64,000 nt of DNA from Metallyticus violacea (taxonomy: Eukaryota; Arthropoda; Insecta; Mantodea; Metallyticidae). Positions 1 to 11,031 of this stretch are shown here, in pieces. Made by a program: the position numbers and the translations under genes. How positions within the stretch are numbered: the first letter of the stretch is position 1; the number at the start of each line of letters is the position of its first letter. The stretch covers positions 155,500,501 through 155,564,500 of the forward strand of contig CM060833.1 of NCBI GenBank assembly GCA_030762175.1, written 5' to 3'. The notes under the pieces are model-generated. The model did not search any database and had not been told where the DNA came from. It saw nothing but the letters and a program-made list of their open reading frames with translations.

Positions 1-166
1 AGGGAAGTAAAGCCGTGGGTCCCGTGTCGTACATTTACGGCACGAAAAAGAACCTCAAGCCTGAAAGAGAGGCCTCTGAGCAAAATTTGCCGGCCGTTTC
101 ACGCCCTGAGTTGAATGGGACGCTGATGACCTGAGCTGTTAAAGAGCGTCCATAAATAAATCATTC
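1..166 (+). mobile_element. SINE-B copy 1, head cut by the window edge
   Basis: This is the body and tail of the tRNA-derived SINE-B family: the GCCGTGGGTCCCGTG block, the GGCACGAAAAAGAACCTC block, and a tail ending in GAGCGTCCATAAATAAATC. The tRNA-like head lies outside the window. It matches nine other copies here. Confidence 0.9.
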
Positions 167-172
167 AAAAAA

Positions 173-390
173 AAACATCTGTTTACAGAATATCATACGA
201 TAGTCTTGGCTTCATTTGTTCATTGTTTATTTATTTGTCACGTAGCAACACTATCATAATGTATGTCAGTCACATCTGTTTACAAAACATCATACTACAC
301 ATTACTGTTGTTTTTCGGTTCAGCTTTGAAATATATTAAATAAATATCTGGGAAACGTTCCATTTTTGGCACCCTCGGCATATTCTTATA
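173..390 (-). mobile_element. Terminal fragment of a DUF4817-type Tc1/mariner-like transposon
   Basis: Read on the minus strand, this stretch matches the 5' end of the element at 29147-29580 on the plus strand. Both share the terminal GGTGCCAAAAATG-like motif, the AAAAACAACAGTAATGTG block and a TATGATGTTCTGTAAACAG block. Only the terminal and untranslated part is present. A 60-85 residue ORF across 295-552 is incidental. Confidence 0.7.
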
Positions 391-1411
391 TGCCACACCT
401 GATAAGTATGATTTTCCAGATTGTTCTTTGTCTCGGCAGCCAATTGCAGAGCAGAATGTGCGTAATTTCTTAAAATATGAGTCACAGGGAACGATAAGTA
501 ACTCAACAGAACACCACAGCTTTTTAGAAATTCTGTTATATCCTGGTTGCATCCTTTAATGTTTTTAAACTACTTTACTGGGAAATTACCGTAATTTTTT
601 ACTTTTGATATGTTCTGCTTTTGTATGTGACAATGTACTAGTAAAAATTTAAAAGAATAAAAGTAAAATAATACTTGCAGAAAGTAGTGACTAACTATAT
701 TTTTAGCATCAATCGCCATTTGAAGGTAAAAATTATCATACTAAATGCTAATTTTGTATAAAAATGTACTCTAGTACTTTGATGGTGTTATTGCCGCGGA
801 CAAGAAATACTACACAAATCATTCTGCTGTTGAATAAACAGTCAAATATTTAAGAAAACGACTACATATCACTTTCCGAGGATCTTTTATTCTACCCCCA
901 ACCTGCGCAGGCGTACAAATTGACTGTCCCTCACTGAAGTAATAACGTTTTATACCTCGAGTTGATTTGGAAGTGGCGTGCTTCTCAAAGCTTGCTTCTA
1001 GTTAGAGGTTGCAATTAGCGATTGGGATGGCCAAGAGCCGGCAAACTTGCCGTTTAATTCCATACTGAACATTGGAACCGGAAATTCTCAGGAACTGGAG
1101 GATCAATATTTCTGTGTAAGCGTTGCTAAAACAGAATTTCACTTTAATTCCCCATACACAGAGGGGTGAATGATAGCCTCTTAACACTCTGTCAAAGACA
1201 TCCAACAAAAAGAAGAATTTGCATAAAAAAACTCATAAACGCGGCTTAGAAAGCTTTGCACCAACTGGTTAAACTTTCGCTTATACACCTTTCATTGACC
1301 GCTGTCTTCGGAAAGCTAACATACTAGTAAGCAACACTAAAATTTTATTTATTGTATTTTACATTTTCTGAAATTTACATGGAGAGATTTTTTTTACTGT
1401 TTCCCATATTG
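391..1411. other. Unrecognised AT-rich stretch
   Basis: No gene, repeat or RNA is recognised. Short ORFs here show no domain. Confidence 0.5.
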
Positions 1412-1607
1412 TTTTTTTTAATGGTGTTTAACGCTCTTTTTTACTACGATACAACAGGTGGTGAACACTGATGGTACATGAAATGAAATGATATACTGGG
1501 AAAGGATTTTTTTAATGAAGGAAACATTCCAGGCCTAAATTGGGATTCGAACCCCAGACCTCCCGCTAACAAATCCGCGCCTTAACAACCTCGGCCACTC
1601 GTGGCGG
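1412..1607 (-). mobile_element. SINE-A copy 1, internally deleted
   Basis: tRNA-derived SINE-A on the minus strand. The tRNA-like head with box B (GATTCGAACCCC as read on the plus strand) is at the right end, and the tail (TTTAATGGTGTTTAACGC) is at the left. About 90 bp of the body between the GTTCCAGGCCTAA block and the head is missing. Confidence 0.85.
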
Positions 1608-1889
1608 TTTTTTGAGTAGTGTTTAACGCCCGTTTTTACTACAGGCACCAGAGGTGGTGGACACTGATGATACATGAGATGAAATGATAAATTGGGAAAG
1701 GGTTTTTTTTTTTAAGGAAGGAAACGTTCCAGACCTACATTTAGAATACTTCCCCGGCATTTGCATTTATGAAGACTGAGGAAAACCTGGAAAAAACCTC
1801 AGTCAGGGAGGACGGTCCTGGCGGGATTCGAACCCCAGATCTCCCACTCACAAGTCCGCGCCTCAACGACCTCGGCAATCTGTGGTGGT
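1608..1889 (-). mobile_element. SINE-A copy 2
   Basis: A nearly complete SINE-A begins directly where the head of copy 1 ends, in the same orientation. All blocks are present: tail GTGTTTAACGCCCG, GATGATACATGAGATGAAAT, GGAAACGTTCCAG, CCCCGGCATTTGC and the box B GGGATTCGAACCCC. It is either a head-to-tail dimer or a second insertion into the terminus of the first. Confidence 0.9.
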
Positions 1890-2397
1890 ACATTGCTGTT
1901 GTTCAAAATGGCATTTTAATGTATCATACAAACCGTTATTATATATTTGGAACAATAAGTGAAATGCGTTAAAAAAGGTGCATAATGCTCAATAAGTACC
2001 CTTTCCGAATTGAAGGTTTTGAACGAGGAAAAAAAAAAGTTGTATATACAAATATGCCTTAACTTGCAATGGCATCGAAATATTGAAAAATTCCAATGAC
2101 AGCTTCTATTCTAAGTATCATTAACTTCTATGATTGTCCCCACAATGTTATTCAACCAGTTTTACAGAAGCACTTGCCAAGTTAGATCACGTTCTATTGC
2201 AAGGTAGTTAGCTTATCGTTCTTACTGCATGAAAGTCTTTTTACTTAACAGTGTAGAGCGTTGAAACTATATAGGCAGTAATATATTAAATATCAGGTTA
2301 TGTAATTTAAATACATTTTGTTAAAAAAAACACGTTTTTAATTTCTTAACAGAATAAAAGTTTGATACTTATTAAAAAAATAGAAAATTTAAAACTA
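1890..2397. other. Unrecognised AT-rich stretch
   Basis: No gene or repeat is recognised. Confidence 0.5.
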
Positions 2398-2597
2398 AAT
2401 TATAAATGAACTAAAAGGTATAAAATAATTCATCCTAGCCAAATGCAGATTTATAACCCCGTGTAAATTCATAATCTTATAACTTTTTTTTAGAAAAATT
2501 CTTCCAAACGTTTATGAGATTATGAATTTACATGGGGTTATAAATCTGCATTTGGCTAGGATGAATTATTTTATACTTTTTAGTCCATTTATAATTA
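2398..2597. repeat. Large near-perfect inverted repeat (palindrome)
   Basis: The left arm at about 2399-2482 and the right arm at about 2510-2596 are reverse complements over roughly 80 bp with only a few mismatches. Both carry CATCCTAGCCAAATGCAG or its complement. The spacer is under 30 bp. The transcript would form a long hairpin. It could be a foldback or MITE-type element. No coding capacity was seen. Confidence 0.9.
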
Positions 2598-3128
2598 AGA
2601 AAATAAAAACGGGGTTATTAAAAATTATTTAAATTATTTTCTACTTTCTAGTCTTGTATGCACGTAATTTTGCAATTAGTATTAGACATCTCGATTAAAT
2701 AATGACAAAAATTGACTAGCCTTAAGATTTAGTTCTTTTTGTTTTCTCTTGATGACACTTAAAATATAAAATTGTTTATCTACTCCATTGATATATCGAA
2801 ACGGTTGATTAATTATTGTTTTTTTTAAATAAAAACAAAATACAGAAACACAAAGTTAATTTTGAAAAATGTTATTTCAGTATTAAATACATTTGTACCA
2901 GATCCTCAATATAGGAGTCAAAATCTTTGATAATATATGTAACTTATTATATTATATTAAATATAATACTCATTCACTATTTATTTACACAGTTGAAATT
3001 ATTAATACATTATTAATAAACATGTTACACATTAACACTAGCGCAATTGAATTTATGCAATAGAAATCAGATTTATTAAATGTTATTTATAAGGATGTAA
3101 TTGTGAGGAATTAAATTTGATGCTTTTA
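2598..3128. other. Unrecognised very AT-rich stretch
   Basis: No gene or repeat family is recognised. Confidence 0.5.
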
Positions 3129-3322
3129 TTTGAAAATTTGCCATGGCGATTGTATTATCAAAATATTTAGCATGTCGTTGCATGTCATTAGCGAGTCGAG
3201 AAGAACGTTTTTTCCATCGTTTCAGTTGATCGCGCTTGAACCATGAATTTCTTAGAATTTGCGCGTTCGACATCGTGCTGTTTATTTGAATAGTTGCCAT
3301 GGCAACTGTATTGTTATCAAAA
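3129..3322. repeat. Pair of roughly 40-bp direct repeats about 110 bp apart
   Basis: Two segments, about 3129-3167 and 3278-3318, share the order TTTGAA, TTGCCATGGC, a T-rich gap and ATCAAAATAT. The second contains a perfect X-box-like palindrome; in the first it is degraded. Confidence 0.6.
3293..3306. promoter_or_regulatory. X-box-like palindrome (RFX-type site)
   Basis: The perfect 14-bp palindrome GTTGCCATGGCAAC fits the RFX consensus (GTNRCC followed by RGYAAC). RFX sites drive ciliary genes in animals. No neighbouring ciliary gene is visible, so any function is unknown. Confidence 0.4.
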
Positions 3323-3858
3323 TATAACAAAAAGAATTCTAATCATTTTAGATTCAAATAAAACGTTGAAATTAAATATAAATAAAGTAAAACTATAATT
3401 TATTTATTGTATTGATAAATATAATACAGTCATCATAGCAACTGTTCTTGTTTTTAAATAAAGATTATTATAAATTTTATATTTTACTACAGAAATGTAT
3501 TCTTACTATTCATTCTTACATTTTTTAAAACCTTCGTGTTTGATATTGCGCTGCTTTATTTTCAAAACTACTTAACCATATTTTTGAACTGTGGAACTAT
3601 TGAACCATGATAATTTCTGTATTATATTGTATTGTCATCAATTTCTGACCTATGTGCAAATTTGCAAGTCTCTATCTCATATAGAAGTGTATGAAAAATT
3701 AATTACAAAATTCCACCCGAAAGACAAGAAAGCGAGTTAAAAAAAAAAAAGTTTGAAAAAGCAAGGATGAACATAAGTTGGAAATTCAATTATCCTTTTA
3801 TATTTTGACTCGTGCATGAACCAAGAGAAACATTTTATATTTACAGTCGGTAGTTAAT
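3323..3858. other. Unrecognised AT-rich stretch
   Basis: No gene or repeat is recognised. Confidence 0.5.
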
Positions 3859-4312
3859 ATGGACAACTTAATGATGAGAGAATTACAGAGATTTCGTTAT
3901 CTGGTAGGGGAAAAGATTATGCTTAAAAAGGACTCTCTGTACATCTTTAGGCCTGCTGAGAGGAACAAATTCAATTACAGCACATCTGCCATTGTCTCGG
4001 CGTTTAAGATTACCATGGGTTGGGTGGGGGCCATTGCCAGCCAGCTGTGCTACCACCACAACGCCATGCCAGCCTACAGTCACCAACACAGTGCGTTATA
4101 CGGTTGTTGCAGTCAACCCGGTGCCTAAGATCGGAGAGAGGTCCGATGCCCAAGCTGACCTTCCTCCCCAGAGTTATGGCATCCTGCACTACAACACCGA
4201 GACTCGAACCCTGTCGCCGACCCTCCAGAAGCTCCTTATAGCGACAATAAACCGAAAGTGCTGCATCACTTGTCTAGGGAAATTTGGCAGAGCGCTACAC
4301 CAAGACTGATGA
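3859..4312. other. GC-richer block with overlapping short ORFs, identity unknown
   Basis: This block is clearly less AT-rich than its surroundings and has ORFs of 68-105 residues in several frames on both strands. None shows a domain I recognise. On the minus strand it includes a GGGTTCGAGTCTCGG segment resembling a tRNA-type box B, so a decayed tRNA-derived repeat is one explanation. An untranslated exon is another. Confidence 0.3.
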
Positions 4313-4486
4313 CACAACAATAATTATGGTGATAATATCAAACCTGCCCTTTAAGACTTTACTTTGTACCGCACAAAGCAATAATGTGTTGAGTCTGGTG
4401 TAATAGTCTCCTCTCAGCAAAACAATCAACAGCGCCACCATCTCACAAGGACCTGTCCTGCAAAACCAGTAACCATATTCTCGAGC

Positions 4487-4573
4487 ATGGCATTCGCTGC
4501 GGCGCGGATGATCCTCAAGGACAAACGACGGAAGACGTCGAAAGAGGATTTCGCGCCCAGAAACAGGAGCAAG
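4487..4573 (+). CDS. Candidate first coding exon, unknown protein
   Basis: An ATG at 4487 opens 29 codons of GC-rich, charged sequence beginning MAFAAARMILKDKRRK and ending RNRSK. It is followed immediately by a plausible splice donor (AAG then GTAACC, at 4574). The frame stops 28 codons beyond the donor in AT-rich DNA, which would fit an intron. The base composition contrasts sharply with the flanks. No downstream exon was identified and I do not recognise the family. An overlapping minus-strand ORF (4295-4597) is a competing reading. This is weak evidence for a gene start. Confidence 0.25.
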
Positions 4574-4660
4574 GTAACCTCTTTCTATATTTCTCACACA
4601 TTATTAAGTACTTATATGTTAATTGTTGCTAGTTCTAGGGAATACTCTGTTTGAAAGTCC

Positions 4661-5392
4661 AAACCATACACATGAAGACATCTCTTAAACTACTTGACCT
4701 CTGATCGTAATAAAAACCATATTAGTATTCTAATATCTACTAATTTTGTAGTCCATAGGTATTGTTTTATTTGAAAGAATACTTGTGCGATAAATACATT
4801 TTCAAATAATTGTTGTAATCATTGTATGGGTTGCATTGATTAGACCTTATCTGAATTTCAATTCGGTGGAAATATCACCTTTCTTTTCTGAAATATTCGC
4901 GATAGCAGATTCATCAAGTACAATGGCATAAAAAGAATTATGTTCACAGTTACTTTGAATTTCGGTGTTAACTTGTAGCAAAAGCAACATATTCAGAAAC
5001 TTTAGTACTGACAGGCATGAACGAACCATTCACCAGGTAAGTTTAACATAATCGTGGTCTTTTGACATGGCTTTTAGCGATAGTCCTTATTTCTGTATTG
5101 TAAATATTTCACTATGGACAAAATCATCAGGCGCACGGATTCACTCTTGGGTCCCTTCCCTCACTCAGGAATCCAGATCGACCATCCTCATTTTGGTTGA
5201 CTGATATTCCTTACCGATAGGTTTATAGAGCATGACTTGTATAATTATTTTTCTTGTTTCACTTTTAAGGTGTGTTCTTCCAAAAATATTAGTTTTCCTT
5301 TCAAAAATTAATTCCTTAAGCTAAAAGTGTATAGTTCATTTTGGATTGTCAACTTTCCGATACACACTACATACATCGTTCAATCGGCTAAG
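4661..5392. other. Unrecognised stretch
   Basis: No gene or repeat is recognised. Confidence 0.5.
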
Positions 5393-5690
5393 GTCGGCCC
5401 TGATGGGGTAGTGGTAACCATACTTGCCTCCTAAACCCAAGATCGCGGGTTAAAAATCCGGCCAGGATCGATGAATTTTTTTCGGGCGTAAAAATCCTAA
5501 GTTTGTCTTCCTTTGGAAGGGAAGTGTTGCCGTGGGTCCCATGTCGTACATTTAGGGCACGAAAAAGAACCTCAAGCCTGAAAGAAGAGACCTCTGAGCA
5601 AAAATTGTCGACCACTTCACATATGGAATGAATTAAATGGGACGCTGATTATCTGAGATTTTAAAGAGTGTCCGTAAATAAAACAAATTA
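5393..5690 (+). mobile_element. SINE-B copy 2
   Basis: Full-length SINE-B. The tRNA-like head has box A (GGGGTAGTGGTAACC), a decayed box B, then the TTTTTCGGGCGTAAAAATCC, CCTTTGGAAGGGAAG and AAAAAGAACCTCAAGCC blocks and the CCGTAAATAAAAC tail. Confidence 0.9.
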
Positions 5691-5700
5691 AATTAATAGG

Positions 5701-5911
5701 CTAGGGTCAATGTATTTTTTTCGGGCGTAAAAGGCCTAAGTATGACTTCCTTCGGAAGGGAAATAAAGCCGTGGGTCCCGTGTCGTACATTTACAGCCGA
5801 ATGAAGAGGCCTCTTAGCAAAATTTATTTGCCGTTTCACGCCCTAAATTGAGTGGGACGCTGATGACCTGAGATGTTAAAGACCGTCCGTAAATAAACCA
5901 AATTAAAAATT
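5701..5911 (+). mobile_element. SINE-B copy 3, head deleted
   Basis: A second SINE-B lies 10 bp behind copy 2 in the same orientation. It starts in the CGGGCGTAAAA block, has an internal deletion around the GGCACGAAAAAG block, and ends in GTAAATAAACC. Confidence 0.88.
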
Positions 5912-7094
5912 AGATATTTCTACATCTTTCTTTTCTATATTGTGTTAAGTGCCCACATTTCACATCCAGTTAACATATTGGTGTGTCTATTACTTCATAA
6001 AATTTCACTTCATTTTATTATCTAGTTCTTTCTTTATGAATATGCTAATAGTTTCATATTTATTTTGAAATTTATACAATTTATTATATCCTATAGTTTA
6101 AGAACCATATATCCCAAGTAATTAAATTAATTTATTTTATGATATTTTTATGAATCACGTATTTTTATATTTTAGGAAAGTTACCAACAAATCCCATTAC
6201 TTTTAATTTCTCACTGAATATTTTTATATTATAAGCCTGCACTGAATTGTCTAAATAGTTTAACAGTAATTTGTAATTCATTTTCTAATTGTGCTAAAAC
6301 TATTTGGCCATCTGCTAATGTAACTTTATTTAAATTCCATTTTTCAAAGCTACAATTAGTCTTAAATTGCGTTTGTATTGCTGCATCAATGCAAATATTA
6401 AAGTAGAGGTGTGTCAGAGGGTAGGGATGTCTAATGCCTTCATTTTTGTCTACGGTGGAAAGGACCACAATCATCTTTGAATCTGAGTGCATATATATTA
6501 AATATGTGCAAGTGCCTTTGCGTTCCATTATATTTCATAGATGATTTATTGTAGCATTATCAAATTATTTGCATAGTCAGTAAGAAAAAATTATATTTAT
6601 AGATAAAATGTCCTTGTTATTTATCTATTTCACAGGAAGTACCCAGTCAATGAATGAACTGTTTTATCTTGTATCACATTAACATATGTTAATCATTCAC
6701 GACCGTATTCATAATGTTACTTATGTAAAAGTATTTAACCAATGCTATTTTTCCAGTTTGTAATAATTATTTGCATATATTGTGATGCGGATATTTCAGG
6801 TTAATGTTTCTAAAATTATCATATATATATTTAAAATCGGTATTATTTGTGCATGTTTTCACATTTCAGGAATTGTTTGGGCTTTCCATAACAAGTTTAA
6901 AATATCGATATCACGTTTTCAATCCTTTAAAACTGTATTACAGTTTAAACTGCTACAATGTACACTTTTACTTTAAATGAATAAAACTTCAGCTAGCTCT
7001 AAAACAATTTACAGACATGTTTTATTTTTTAATGCTTCTTCCTGTTCAAATATAGGATAATCAACGTTTAAATTATATGAGTCCATTCATTTTT
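5912..7094. other. Unrecognised AT-rich stretch
   Basis: No gene is recognised. The ORFs at 6229-6528 (minus) and 6782-6976 (plus) show no domain. Confidence 0.5.
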
Positions 7095-7880
7095 TTTCTG
7101 TTTCAGGGAACTCTTCATAGTTCCTCAATTACTTGCATATATATAGTTATTTTTCAATATAATCTTCTTGCAAATCTATGGTTTTACATCAATTAGATGT
7201 CAGAGCCTGTATGCTCAGCTCTGTCTCTCTGCATATTCGTATTACGAATATGAATTCCTATCTATCGTAAATTTCCTTCCATTGTATGCATTATTTAGAG
7301 AGCTGAAAAAATGGAAGTTCACGATACGGGCTGTAGGGTGGGTGAGGAAGAACAGCCAACTGAATTTAGTGATTTCTTCTCGTGGAGATGGCTTTGCATT
7401 GTCGTGAAGAACTTTTATCACATTTTTGTGAGGACGAATGCGCTAATACCCACTTCTTGAGCTTCCCAAGAGTTTTGACACATAGTTTGAGTTAACTGTT
7501 TCATTATGGACAAAACATCGATCAAAATAATGTCTTTAGAGTCTCATTAGAATGTGGCCATGACTTTACCTGCCGAGAGCATTGTCTTTGACATTTTTTC
7601 GAGGCGTGTTGAATCTCTATGAGATGTTTTGGTCTCAATACATCCTTCATCTCTTGTTACAATGCTGTGCAAGAAACCGTCACCTTTTAGCCTAGTAACA
7701 AGCAAGCAACTATGAACAAATGTTGATTATCTGTATTCCTTATGATCGGAGTTAAGCTTTGAGAGATCCATACTACTTTTTATAAGTCTTTGAATGTCTG
7801 GATAATGTATTATATTACAACAGCATAACAACAATAATAACAATAAATGTATAACATGTCATCTGGCATCTAGATGACTA
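7095..7880 (-). pseudogene. Decayed mariner transposase, family 2
   Basis: Read on the minus strand, two catalytic blocks of a mariner-type DDE/D transposase remain. One is GDGFLHSIVTRDE, carrying the first catalytic Asp (around 7640-7680). The other is VLHDNAKP, carrying the second (around 7400-7415). The left end (about 7110-7165) matches the 3' untranslated end at 9935-10085. Frameshifts separate the blocks, so it is inactive. The family differs in sequence from the five mariner family 1 copies. Confidence 0.7.
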
Positions 7881-8443
7881 TATCAGGACGTATATTACAG
7901 TTTCTATAGTTTATTATATTTTTTCTTATCTCTTACATGTTAATATTGTTTGTACAGATTATATCTATAACTAATTAAACAAAAGTAATGAACAAAAAAA
8001 CACAAATGAACAAAAACCTCAAATTAATCACCCAAACAATTCTCTAACTGGAAGCCAGTTGGAAAACAAAACTGGTAGCCAGCTATACTTTAACTGCTAA
8101 AAATTAAATTCAAAACTAACAACTGAAGCTAAAACTACCGTCCACAGGAAGCCGACGGTTACAGTGCTGTTAACCAGCACCCCTAGGCTAAAATTGTAGA
8201 CTTTCATACTTCTTGTTGTTGATATCATATTGTTGTTTATTGTTACTGTTATTTATTGTTGTTGTGTGTAAGGTTATTATGGTCAAGTTGTTGTCAATGT
8301 CTGTTGCCTCCCATTCTTCTTTCTCTTTCGCCACCGTCACGTATCATCCTGCTCTTTGAATCTTCTTCTATAAATTTTTCTTTTGCATTCTTCACCGCCG
8401 CCACATAACTTGTTGCACTTTCCAGTTCTTTAGTCTTCTAGTC
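7881..8443. other. Stretch with TTG/ACA-rich simple sequence
   Basis: No gene is recognised. There are TTGTTG and ACAATAATAAC-type tracts near 7817-7855 and 8215-8270. Part of it may be a decayed upstream portion of the Penelope-like element that follows. Confidence 0.35.
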
Positions 8444-8806
8444 ACAGATAGGATTGGCAAACTCCTGCGGAAAGCCAATATTAAAACTATTTTTAAGCCT
8501 ACGAAGAAACTGAAACACCATTTCCCATCAGTCATGGACAGACAAGACCCTCTGGATTCCAAAGGGGTCTATCGTATTCCATGTAGTTGCGGCAAAGTAT
8601 ACATTGGGACAACTAAACGAAGCACACGCACACGCATTAAAGAACATACAAGAAATTGTCGACTGGGGCAAATTGAAAAATCAGCTGTGGCCGAGCATGC
8701 CATGCTTACAGGGCATGACATCAAATTCGACGAGACTGAAGTGCTGGACAACACAGCCCACTACCATTCGAGATTGTATCGTGAGGCCATCGAAATAGTT
8801 ATGTAG
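8444..8806 (+). pseudogene. Penelope-like element fragment, GIY-YIG endonuclease domain
   Basis: An open frame from about 8444 to the TAG at 8804-8806 encodes the C-terminal end of a Penelope-like retroelement protein. It starts with the RT-to-endonuclease linker (RIGKLLRKANIKTIFKP), then GVYRIPCSCGKVYIG, the GIY-YIG pair with two Cys between. RTRIKEH follows with the conserved Arg and His, and an acidic EAIEI holds the likely metal-binding Glu. In this family the domain nicks target DNA for target-primed reverse transcription. The reverse transcriptase is absent, so this is a truncated, inactive copy. The first in-frame ATG is at 8534. Confidence 0.85.
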
Positions 8807-9934
8807 AATTACTTAAACGCTGCAGAGTTGAGACATACAAATTTAATTGTAACATAGAATATTGCAGAGGTATTGTTTACTTAAAATCGAAAAACTAAAC
8901 TATACATTTTGGATTAGTGAAATTTCAAATTAACTGCCCATAAACTTTGAATATTTTTGAAATAATACGTATATATTTATCATTGTAAAAATTCTATATT
9001 TCATGCACACAGAATGTGATTATTTCATCCTCGAAGCTTATCACACAAATGGAGTCCATTTCTTGCATCAAGTTTAACAGTATTTAACACAAAAACATAA
9101 AAAACATTTCAAATGTTTTTGCTGTCTCAATTGAAGTAGCAAAAAATAAAAATTACTAATTGACAAATACCACCAAACAGCTTATGGGGATGTAAAAATT
9201 GACATGTCTCTTATCATAAAAATTTAATTACACCAATACATTTATTTAAACTGTTAATGCTAAATATTAAATTCGAATATTCTGGTCTATCGTCTTAGGC
9301 AGTTTAGCGAATAATTTGTAAAGCGCTTGTAAAGCATCGGCGTGTCGTGTTTACAGAAATGTGTTTGTCAGCAATGCAGCATTTCACTCCTTAGTAATTG
9401 CAGCTATTGTTAGATTCGTCTGCAGGGGACTGACCCAGCACGTGCTGCACGCAATATCAGCATTAAGTCCCTCCTCTAATGGATGGACAGTTACGCAACG
9501 GTCTATTCGCGTGTTGAATTCCATCTGATGAGCTAAAAGAAATCTGAAACTTCATTTTAGAAACTATGTATTTTTGCTGATATTATTCTAAACTTCATAT
9601 ATCAGTATTATAAATTACCAGTATAAAAAGTACAAAACTTACCATTTCAGGCTTGTAATAAATACATTTAAATTGTTTTAAGTGCCGGTTTATAATTTTA
9701 ACGTACCTTTTTTCCATATTTTGCACTTATGAATTCATTTTATACAACATACCTACAAATACACAGTAGTTTGATGTATAAATAATGTCAGAATGTATAA
9801 AACTATTTTTTCAACATTTTACAACACTAAAAAGGTATTTAAACACATATTATTCGAACTTAACATAGCTGAAAAAGTTCATATATAATGTTACACACTA
9901 TTTACCAATTTTGTTATTTTTTTGCTCATTTTTT
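8807..9934. other. Unrecognised AT-rich stretch
   Basis: No gene or repeat is recognised. Confidence 0.5.
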
Positions 9935-10085
9935 TATTTCACGGACGTTTATAAGTAATGCAACAAAATGTCTTATTTTCTCTCATCTAAATGTATTCAA
10001 TTGTTCCTCCATTCCTTGGTTATATAGGGTTATTTCTCAACATAATCTCCTTGCAAGTATATGACAAACTGTCCATGCCTCACCT
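9935..10085 (-). mobile_element. 3' end fragment of mariner family 2
   Basis: The segment ATAATCTCCTTGCAAGTAT and its flank match the 3' side of the family 2 remnant near 7140-7170. A terminal-like CACGGACGTTTATAAGTAAT lies around 9940-9960. No coding part remains. Confidence 0.5.
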
Positions 10086-10099
10086 ACCTACGGAACCCA

Positions 10100-10965
10100 C
10101 GAGGGTAGATCCATAAGTTTCTGGCCTAAGCTTTTTCTAGGCATGATAAAGACAAAAACTATATTACACTTTTCAATATAGTTACCCTTTATTGCAATAA
10201 ACTTCTCACATCTTTGAATTAACATTTCAATCCCTCCCCTCCAAAATAAGGTCTTGTCTGGAAAATGGGTATAAACAGCATCCATCACTTCGTCACACTT
10301 AAATTTTCTTCCTCGAAGGCTCTTTTTGAGTTTTGAGAAGAGAAAATAGTCACTGGAGCTAGATCTGGGCTGTAGGGTGGATGGTCGATCCCCTTGATGC
10401 CACATTTCTTCACAGTTTGCTTTGCAATAAGTTGTTGTGAAGAATGCACACATCACCACTCAGCCTTCCTCGACTTTTCTCTTTGATGGAAGCACGTAAT
10501 CTGTGTAGTAGGCCAGCATAGTACTTCCCATTTACTCTTGTGTTATTCTCCTTGAAGTCAATGAAAAGTATTCCTTCACACTCGCAAAAGATTGTGGCCT
10601 TGATCTTGGACTTTAGAGGCGATGCTTCTCCAGGTTTACGTCACTCAAATGATTCTCTTTTGGACAAGGATCATAGTAGAGGACCATAGTTTCATCTCCT
10701 GTAGCAATGGTTTGCGGAACTTCTCTCTCGTTGTCATGGCAGAGCTCCAAAAATGCCTGACAACAGATGACCTTTGCTGTTTTTGGACTGAGGAAAGGAG
10801 TCTAGACACCCATCTTGCACTAACCTTATTCATGTTTAAATGTTTATGAATAATTGCAAGAACTGTTGTTTTACAAAGGCCCAACCTTGCTGCTATTTCT
10901 TTAACTTAGAGCCGCCGGTCTTCCAAATTTCTCCTTTCGCCAGTATGCTGTTTTCAATTGTGAGA
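10100..10965 (-). pseudogene. Mariner family 1, copy 1 (5' end missing)
   Basis: A D34D mariner transposon on the minus strand. The terminal repeat CGAGGGTAGATCCATAAG is at 10100. The first catalytic block (ATGDETMV) is present around 10690. The second-Asp block (HDNAPVHTAL in sister copies) is deleted, leaving TTTYCKANCEEMW. The C-terminal LRGRKFKCDE and IAIKGNYIEK blocks remain. The 5' terminus is lost near 10965. It cannot encode an active enzyme. Confidence 0.88.
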
Positions 10966-11026
10966 AAGTCAAAACTGCAGAATGTAGATGGCTGAGAGAC
11001 AAATCTGCCGAATGCTACCGCGAGAC
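10966..11026 (+). mobile_element. Short mariner family 3 fragment
   Basis: It encodes a CRWLRDK stretch matching VRRWLRDK at 60265-60325, a C-terminal mariner transposase segment. It is wedged between two family 1 copies. Confidence 0.4.
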
Positions 11027-11031
11027 ATATA

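Noticed and set aside
295..552. ORF with FCSAIGCRDKEQ, recalling the start of a THAP zinc finger
   Set aside because: The expected FHRFP-like and C..H parts are absent, and half of the frame is mariner-type terminal sequence.
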